A stretch of DNA of 64,000 nt from Larix kaempferi (taxonomy: Eukaryota; Streptophyta; Pinopsida; Pinales; Pinaceae): NCBI GenBank assembly GCA_027924585.1, contig BSBM01000753.1, positions 23,580,501-23,644,500 on the forward strand, given 5' to 3'. Below the pieces are notes generated by a model that saw only the letters and a program-made list of their open reading frames with translations, did no database searches and was not told the origin of the DNA. Below, one piece after another: positions 56,181 through 64,000 of this stretch; the stretch's first letter is position 1; every line of letters begins with the position of its first letter. The position numbers were made by a program, and so were the translations under genes.

Positions 56181-58928
56181 TAGTGCCTAAAAAAATACCC
56201 CTACTTGACAATCAACAATGTGTCAAGCAAATTAAGAGAGTAGAAAACTCAACAAGGTTAGCTACAAATGGCTTAAAATCTCTCTGAAACAAAATCTAGC
56301 AGAAGATGAAGACTTCGACTAAGTTGCATGGTTTCAAATTGACCATAAACTATCCCAGCAGAGAAACAACTTTATATGTTCTCTAAAAATGTAAACAAGT
56401 ATAACTTTATTTCTTCTACTTGATTGGTGGTTTTTGGATGATTGGTGGTTTATGTAAACAAACCATGACAACAACAAGAAGGTGGTTTTAGCATTACCAT
56501 AAACCATATCAACTAGAAGCTTGAATGACTTTTGTTGATCAAAAAAACTATACCAAGAACCACAAAAAGATGGTTTAAAGATTACCAAAAACTTTCAATA
56601 AAACAAGTAGACTATCATGTATTCTACTCAATTAATGGTTCTGGAAACTTTACTTTCACTCTGTTTTAAAAATGCAGGAACAAGTTTGCATACTTGTTTC
56701 CCATTTCTTCACAAGTTCACAACAAAAACTTGGAACTTGACTTCAATCTGTAGATGTTATTTCCTCGAGGGACAAGTCCTTGTATCATCAAATCCTGAAT
56801 CAAAACTCTTTTGTCCCTGAGTAAGATCACCAATCAAACATGTGTGTACCTTTGTATGGATCCGATTATAATATCATTCCAACAACTTGACTTCCAATAA
56901 CCAGCGCCAAGTACATAACCAACCAAAATGCACCATTTTCCTCTTAATTTTTTATTGCTTCCAACACTTATCTGAAACATGATTCTTCTTCCCACAAAAT
57001 TTGCATGGGTGAAGATCAAAACACTCGAATTCCTTATGTTCAACTTGGTGACAGTGTTGGCACTGTTAATGTTCATCTTTAAACAAATCATCATCATAAT
57101 CAAAACCTGTATCATCATCTATATCAACATTTACATTAGCACACTGATCATCATCATGTTCATGTATTGGTTCCATATCATCATGTACGTGTACCATATC
57201 ATCACCATTAAAAAAAAATCCACTGCTCACAAACTTGATTGGTTTTGTATAATTAGGAATATGAAAAAGATCATCATCAACTTTAGCATATCCTTAACCA
57301 TATTTATTTCATTTAAATTGGACCTCTTCGCAACGTCGAACAAACTTATGTTGATTCTTTTTTTGATCCTTCAATTCATTCACTTTATCTTCTTTGTTGT
57401 CAATGTCATCAGTCGATAACATACTGATCTGTTCCTCACAATCAATAGGTACGTGTTGGCTGTTTGATTCCTTAATGACATCACTTTTATCATTCACATC
57501 TGATTTACTATCAAACATTGGATTATTTTAGAAGCGAATTAAATTAGGCTTTTGATGTTGCTCATATGTTAACTCGTTATTTTGAACTTTTAACATGTCC
57601 ACCTTTCTATGCATTACTTGAAGACAAGTAAGTACATACATAATTGTTCCTTTGTTGAGTGAAATTGTGGATCCCGAAGTTGTGTTGATGAATGTATGGA
57701 GCAGATGAAACATATCTTCAATTTTCACCATTCTATTAATGATATGTACCATTTCAAGTTGCTTATGCTTCTATGGCCTTTGAGAAAATGAGAATTCTTA
57801 AGTTTGTTTTAAAAACAAGTCAAAAGACCACTAGAAACCCCCTTATTATAAAATGACTCCTTGTAACTCAAAAAATGCAAAGATATCTTATGACTCAAAA
57901 GTTCCCCTTATAAAAAAATTTGTAAATATTTAACCACCCTCCTTTACAGAGACTTAATATAAATAAGAACTATATTAGTGCCTTATAACTCCTCTTTATA
58001 AATTCCAAATATTAAATGTTGCACATGGTATTTATTCTAGGTCAACGTTCATGACTTCAGGTTTAAACATCATATATTTGAATCTTGTACTCTCCCTTCA
58101 CCGGAATTTCTCCTCACAAATTATGAATTTTTCATTCTTAGGACAATCGTAACGAGGGATCGACTTCCCTTTCACAACTTTTCTTCATGAAAAACGTGTA
58201 AGTCAATCTTCATGGCTTCAAATTTCAATCTTCATAGAATCAATCCTTTTTTTAGGGGTAACTGTAATTCTCTTTATATATAAAACCCTTTTACAATATT
58301 TTCTGGAATCTTCTTTATAAATTTACCCTTCCAACTTTTTTTTTTTTACCATTCTGCAAGCTTATAATTTTATTTAAAACCCTATCAAACAAAAGTTTTT
58401 TTTTGAATTATCTGCCTTTCTCCAAAAGTTAAAAATGTTTTTACTCACTACAAAAAATTACCATTACTCGGGCGCACAAGAATTTCTTCAATAAATTCTA
58501 AATCTCATATATTTTTTTATTCTAATCAAATAAACAGTTCTCTAACTTTAACCAATTAAAAAGATATATGTAAAATCCTTACTCCTGAGGTTCCATGGCT
58601 TTCTCCACATAATTTCCTTATATTATATTAGGCAGCTTTCTCAAACACCTTTAAAATTTAATCAGCACCCTAAAATGACATCTCCTTCATTCCTCTCAAA
58701 AGTGCACTCCATGCCGGAATCGTTGGGAAACATTCTTCTTCACGTGCTCATGGCCATCCTCATATTTTTATTTGTTGATTATATGGAACCTCCATGCTAT
58801 CTTTCTCGTTATTTATTGCAGGCATGCATGACAACCCAATAGCTCCTCAGGATCAACATTTGAAACTTTAACCACTATGATATTTCTACTCTCTTGGCCT
58901 CATGGCTTTTCATGTGCTTTGATACCAC
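56181..58928 (-). mobile_element. Family L element, second locus (3' LTR lost)
   Basis: Uninterrupted L interior of about 2.75 kb. Left limit near TTAGTGCCT, where homology to the other copies stops and the purine tract and 3' LTR are missing. Right side reaches a primer site (TTTGATACCA, 58919-58928) and LTR 5. It preserves the two sites where S1 and the copia element inserted in the other copy, and so serves as the pre-insertion reference. Confidence 0.83.
56750..57752 (-). pseudogene. Family L gag-like ORF, best preserved copy
   Basis: Starts MVHIINRMVKIEDMFHLL, includes LFHIPNYTKPIKFVSSG-like sequence and an acidic stretch, and keeps two C-x2-C-x4-H-x4-C knuckles: CQHCHQVEHKEFEC (about 57025-57066) and CKFCGKKNHVSDKC-type (about 56965-57005). 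A stop precedes the first knuckle and others interrupt the frame. Retroviral-type gag nucleocapsids bind RNA through such paired knuckles, which fits a gag role in this non-autonomous element. No protease, RT or integrase accompanies it. Confidence 0.66.
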
Positions 58929-59134
58929 TGTTCAACAACACATCATAAAAATATGTGAAGAAGATAAAGATAAACATTGAGACAAACAATGGTAGAAAAG
59001 GATTCACATTAATGAGCAAATTGAGCTATCGTACATATGCACATAGATGTACATATATATTACAAAAAGACCACACTATCATGTAACTGTATTTAACAAT
59101 TAGGTTAACTAACAAACTATGATTAGTTTTTAAT
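58929..59134 (-). repeat. Family L LTR 5
   Basis: TGTTCAACAAC to TTTTTAATA, 5' LTR of the second L locus, adjoining primer-site-like TTTGATACCA. Confidence 0.87.
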
Positions 59135-60306
59135 AGAATAAGGGCTAGAATTCAAGCTAGAATACCAACAATCTATTCTATGATTGCCTATAACCACCAA
59201 TATTTAGATATTTTGTGAATTGGTGAGACATTCTGGATTCTACTCAACATTTGGATAACTAGATGGGAATCCCCCTGGACAACTCTTTTTCTCTTGGAGG
59301 GACTCTTGAAATTTCGTCAAATTTAGAAACTATTTAGACTTCCAATAAATTGATAAACTCAAATTTATTTGCATAGAAATCTAACACATTCCAAATCTGT
59401 AATTTATGAATGTAAAGACATTGAATCTACTGAAATGAAAATGCACAGCGGAATCATAAATAGTAAATGCAGATTCATCACAAACCTTTGACATAGTAAT
59501 TTTCTCGTAATGCCCCTGGAAATACCCCAAAGGGAAAACCAGCCAATAAGAGAGAATTTATTAACAATCATCCCACAAAGAAACTGGAAATTTACAACAA
59601 TACAACTCAACATTAAATGCACCCGTACGGTCTACAATTTCTGCAGTAGACCTCGAAAATCGTTCCACATCAATAGTACGTCTTGTACGAACTCCTTGAT
59701 TTCAGTGCCCAAGAAATGGTACAACCTGTATTTTTTGCATGTAACAACTCCTTGCTACCTTGAAAATCGTTCCAAATATGCTATACCTTCGAATTGTATG
59801 ATAACCTTGAAAATTGTGCCCAATATGACCTCCTTTCTTCTATAATAAATGTTTTTGGTTTTCCTTGGAATTCGTGCCCACACTCTTTCTTGAGATTAGC
59901 ACCCTTCCTCCTTGCTATAAACGTTTTCTCTCATTTTCTATTTTTTCCTCCAAAACTCTCTCTCAGGAATGTGTCTAAACTCTCATAGAATCCTCTTTTT
60001 ATTAAATGAAAGAATGACTTTGTCACTTCATCTTCCAAGTTACTTTATTTGTTAATCTTCCGAATGACTTTATCTCTTCATCTTCAAAATCAATGAATAA
60101 GACAAATTGCACTTAATGAATTTAAAATCATTTTCACTCACCAAATAATAAAAATTCACATTAAATTTATAACACTAAAATCAATGTCTAGGAAAGTCAC
60201 TTAGGTCCTTTCTACATGCCTAGACACCAAGCCTATGTAGAAGACCTTCCGAGCTATAAAATATAATAGAGAACTTCTTGAACAACATTATCTCAAAGGG
60301 ACTAGT
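59135..60306. repeat. Duplicated flank of the L element, copy 2
   Basis: Matches 46577-47750 end to end; homology breaks at GGGACTAGT|TGTCATG where the next element begins. Confidence 0.78.
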
Positions 60307-61319
60307 TGTCATGTCTCCATCTCTGGTAAAATCTTTTTAATTATTTAATTTTTGTCTATCTACATGACAACACTAATTAGATCCTAAACTATTTTTCCCG
60401 CAATGCAACCAAGAGTGAAAAAGGGCACGGTGAACCACAAGGGGGAGAGTAACTAAGTCTTAAGTCGTATCTGTCATCGTAGTCTTTGGCTTGGTTTAGC
60501 TCTTGTTTTCGAGTTAAGTTAATTTTGTGTTTGGCATGGTTATTGGTATGCTTATACTTGTCTATATTTAAGTAGGAAAAAGCTTATATTTATCTATATG
60601 ATTATAAAGCCATAAGTATGAACCTAATGCCAAACATTATTAATGAGTGTGTACATGGTTTTAATTAAAAAATTGCATTACATTGATAACATATATTTAG
60701 TATATGTTTATGCAATTATATGTTATGATTTCACTTTTATATGAAGGTGTATATCTTATTGTTATGACTATGCTTTTATAAATGCATAGATCTTATATAT
60801 ATATGTTGGCTAATATATTTATATAGATTGGTGAAATACTTTAATGTTATATTTGGTGATTTAATGATTACATTGTTATTGGATGTTAAATGCTATAAAA
60901 AAAAAGGATAATAGCATTATTTAATTAATTGAAGATTTTATGTTTTTTTAGAAAAATGAAATTATGGTATATTTTAATATTATATTATTTTATTATGTTC
61001 TTATATATGCAAAAGTGGATACGTATATATATATAATGGTATATATGTATTATTTGTATTTTATATATATATATGATGTATGGGAAAACAAAGAGTTTCC
61101 TTGGGCATTCACGCAGAGGTTGGGAGTTATATATATATATTGTTTTTTTGGCCTAGTTTTGGGGGGGAGAGGCGGCTCCTTTATCCTCTGGTCTTCACGC
61201 AGAGATTTTTTGGGGGGAAAAGCTCTGCATGCATCTAATGGTGTTTGCAAAAACGTTTTTATTCTGAATGTGGCTGGAAGCCGAGCTTTAGAATCTCACT
61301 ATGCACTCCATTGTTTGGA

Positions 61320-61925
61320 AAAAAAAAACGTTTTTAGCTTTAATGCTTGCATGGAGATTTACTTGCAGACTCTGTATCTCAGTTTTGAATCATCAAAAAC
61401 ATTTTTAGCTTTAATGCTTGCCTGGAGATTTACTTGTAAACTCTGTATCTCAGTTTTGAATCATCAAAAACTTTTTTAGCTTTAATGCATGCAGACTCTG
61501 TATCTCAATTTTGAATCATCAAAAAAGTTTTTGATGATTCAAAACTGAGATACAGAGTCTGCAAGTAAATCTCCAGGCAAGCATTAAAGCTAAAAACGTT
61601 TTTGATGATTCAAAACTGAGATACAGAGTCTGCAAGTAAATCTCCATGCAAGCATTAATGCTTGCATGGAGATTTACTTGCAGACTCTGTATCTCAGTTT
61701 TGAATCATCAAAAACGTTTTTAGCTTTAATGCTTGCCTGGAGATTTACTTGCAGACTCTGTATCTCAATTTTGAATCATCAAAAAAGTTTTTAGCTTTAA
61801 TGATTGCCTAGAGATTTACTTGCAGACTCTGTATCTCAGTTTTGAATCATCAAAAACGTTTTTAGCTTTAATGCTTGCCTAGAGATTTACTTGCAGACTT
61901 TGTATCTCAGTTTTGAATCATTACA
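61320..61925. repeat. Flip-flop array of 71-bp units forming giant hairpins
   Basis: About nine units of 71-72 bp (marker GTTTTTAGCTTTAATGCTTG, GGAGATTTACTTGCAGACTC, TGTATCTCAGTTTTGAATCA). The first three are forward (61320-61522), about two are reversed (61523-61656), and the rest are forward (61657-61925). The joins are perfect palindromes, for example CCATGCAAGCATTAATGCTT at 61644. The reversed block pairs with the following block over about 125 bp with almost no mismatch. Confidence 0.95.
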
Positions 61926-62979
61926 AGTGTTTTATGCTTTGGAGCTTGGTTGGAAGAGCTTTTCTACTCTGAGTTTCGAGTTATTGGTTTGCATTTTTGG
62001 TTGCTGAAGGAAATCATGGCTGCATTTTTATCTGGTTATGGATATGGTTGCTTATTTACACTCTACGTAGAAACCCTTGGTTTGTGGTTACTATGCCTGC
62101 CGAGATGCATACTTTCTATTTGATTTTTTTGATGCCTTGGTTTGTGGTGTAATCGGTTGGATATTTTATTTATTGCTGCTTGTGATGCTGAGTTGCATAT
62201 AGCTACCTGTTGAGTATATTACTTAACTTGGCATCAGTTAGTAGAAGTGCTTATACACGTAATTCTTTAATTGCCATTAGAAAAGCATTTATGTCAATGA
62301 CAATTACATTGGTATGCAATCATCCTTATTACATAAATGCCATATGCTTTCATAGCTTGAGATAAGTTGGTAAGCTTTGGTTATCGTTTTGTTGATATGG
62401 TAGAAAGTGGTTATGCTATATATGTTGTATAGACTCAGAAGGTTAACAATGGTTTTATAACCAGAGCATGGTTATATTTAAACCATGGCCATTCTTTATA
62501 TATATATATATATATATATTGAAAAAGAATAGGCTATATATATATACATGGATTGCATAAAGGAATTAAGCTTTATATACATTTTATAGAATGGTTCTAT
62601 AAAAGTGTATGCTTATACAATGATTGTATTAGATATAAAATGGGGGTGCTTTATATTTATAAATAGTTGGTATCAAATGACTATGTTATACTTATATTGC
62701 ATCAAATGGTTAAATTCATACATCTAAATGGCTTCGGTTGGCAGGTATGCATTTTAAATGAATGTAGTATGCATTCATAGATTCAAATGAATTTGAGTTG
62801 TATTCATAACTCTTAATGGAATGTTGCGTGCATTATAAATTCTTAAGCGAAGGATGTATGTGTTCGAGAGAAAAATAAAATAAAATATCTATTCGAAAGT
62901 TGCAATGCTTTCATAATTCATGGTGAAAGTTGTATGCATTGATTAAGTACATAATGTATGATGCTTGTAGCTCTTGACG

Positions 62980-63435
62980 TCCATTAGTGGCATGTCGAAT
63001 GCACTAGATAAGGCTTATTTACATGTTCATGTCAACTACATATGATGTGATGTCATTAGATTGCTTGTCAAGTGTGTAGGCGACATGTCGAAGAAAACCG
63101 GATACATTACTTACACATGTTCATGCTTATTGGTGTTACATTATGTTTTTGGGTCGCATGTCGAATGCACCCCTTAGGCTTGATGTGCATTTTGTGATAG
63201 TTGCATTACATTGTGCTTAGATGGATTGTCGAATGCATTATTGCATGGCGACGACATATCTTATGTACATACACCTATTTATGATGCAGGACATCTAGTA
63301 GTAGCATGTTGAATGCATCATTGCATGTCGATTGTGTTCCTTGCATTCCGTATGTGTGTTTATGATGCCTTTCGGTTGTATGATTGAATTCTTGAGTGTA
63401 TGTCGAAGGCTTGGGTGGCTTGTCGAATGCACTTG
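62980..63435. repeat. Recurring ATGTCGAATGCA motif
   Basis: ATGTCGAATGCA or a close variant occurs near 62991, 63084, 63157, 63226, 63304, 63325, 63398 and 63420, spaced irregularly by roughly 20-95 bp in otherwise non-repetitive sequence. Old degenerate tandem repeat or clustered binding site. Confidence 0.7.
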
Positions 63436-64000
63436 TTATGTTACTTATGGCAGGACTGCCATGAATGACAATCGGGTAACACATGCTTATGCTGTGGGGC
63501 ATAGAAGGCCAAGTCAGGAGTACCGACTTGGGCCCGCTAAAAACAACACTGCAACTACACACGAGGTTAGGACACGAGAAGTGTCTAGGTAGGAGTACTA
63601 CCTTTAGAATTGCAGGAGGACTGCATTCACCTCTAGAGTTGTGCGCAATTGGTTCTAGGGTGAAGAGACTTAGAGACTCCCTATCCCGTTGCGGATCACC
63701 ATGCCTAGCTCGGGGGTGGCGTTCGGACGGACTGAGTATATGCCATCGAAGAGCCTACGGTTGGGTGGAGCGTTGCATTGCCCACATTATTTCCCTTATT
63801 ACATGATTACGTTTGTGATATTAATTTGATGTATCTTGATTAATGAAATGATACTTACAGTTGCTATAGTATGTTTTATTGTACTAACGTATGTTGTGAG
63901 TATAATTGACGAATACAGGAATAAAACGACAACCAGAATGACCATTCCTCCACTTTGTTAAGGTGGTAAGAAATGTTTCTAAAGTTATCTTACGGATTGA

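Larger units (their letters stand above)
60307..64000 (+). mobile_element. Putative long LTR of a further retrotransposon (runs off the window)
   Basis: The duplicated flank is interrupted exactly at TGTCATGTCTCC, a start typical of plant gypsy LTRs. The following 3.7 kb contains no gene and no primer site, so if it is an LTR it is unusually long. It holds a flip-flop hairpin array (61320-61925), TA microsatellites (about 62490-62540) and a recurring ATGTCGAATGCA word (62990-63435). The far end and the second LTR lie beyond the window, so this is a proposal. If correct, the 5-bp duplication would be CTAGT. Confidence 0.45.

Noticed and set aside
60964-61479. 171-aa plus-strand ORF
   Set aside because: Begins in TA-rich DNA, ends in the flip-flop repeat, and has no domain.
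63275-63806. Overlapping ORFs on both strands at the window end
   Set aside because: No recognisable domain; the motif-repeat region and the GC-richer tail of a putative LTR explain them.

Overview
The window is nuclear DNA of a land plant with a large, repeat-packed genome. The evidence is spliceosomal introns, plant-type Ty1/copia and Ty3/gypsy retrotransposons primed by initiator-Met tRNA, tRNA-derived SINEs, AT-rich intergenic DNA, and one exon of a plant methylesterase-family gene. I cannot name the species. Almost all coding sequence belongs to mobile elements in several nesting layers, and most of it is broken.

Layout. 1-8394 is the right-hand part of an old DNA transposon (called S2 here), interrupted by a Ty3/gypsy element at 501-6317 (target duplication ATAAA). 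8424-8670 is the probable first exon of a transposon-type gene (orfA copy 2), whose later exons lie at 13362-15068; the left tip of S2 sits between them, inverted, at about 12900-13268. 9031-12900 and 15069-19797 are AT-rich and contain two SINE-like elements. 19798-46576 is a minus-strand array of a small LTR element (family L: about 206-bp LTRs, a gag-like ORF with two zinc knuckles, no pol). The last unit of that array was opened by a 13.3-kb DNA transposon S1 (25613-38893, target duplication ATGT) and by a Ty1/copia element (39349-45483, target duplication CAATG). 46577-50930 is duplicated flank plus unrecognised DNA. 51245-51484 is a lone methylesterase-like exon with a second copy of its upstream region at about 52590-52950. 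56181-60306 is a 4-kb duplicate of the un-nested L unit and its flank. 60307 to the window end looks like a very long LTR carrying an unusual array of flip-flopping hairpins.

The most interesting system is S1/S2. S1 has matching 25-bp terminal inverted repeats starting GGGTG, a 4-bp target duplication, a four-exon DDE-type transposase gene and, tail to tail with it, a seven-exon gene of unknown function (orfA). S1 and S2 both carry arrays of short perfect palindromes at the same distances from their ends (65 bp on the left, 828-829 bp on the right). The palindrome sequence differs (TTCGGCCGAA in S1, CTCGATCGAG in S2) around a shared TCGNNCGA frame. This looks like a transposase-site architecture that diverges between lineages while its geometry stays fixed. 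The 4-bp duplication and GGG ends recall the Sola superfamily; that assignment is a hypothesis.

Coding state: the orfA copy in S1 keeps its reading frame across seven exons with one internal TGA, and the S1 transposase keeps frame across four exons with one TAG and one TGA. The copia element has one frameshift and two stops. The gypsy element, the L gag-like ORFs and orfA copy 2 are clearly decayed.
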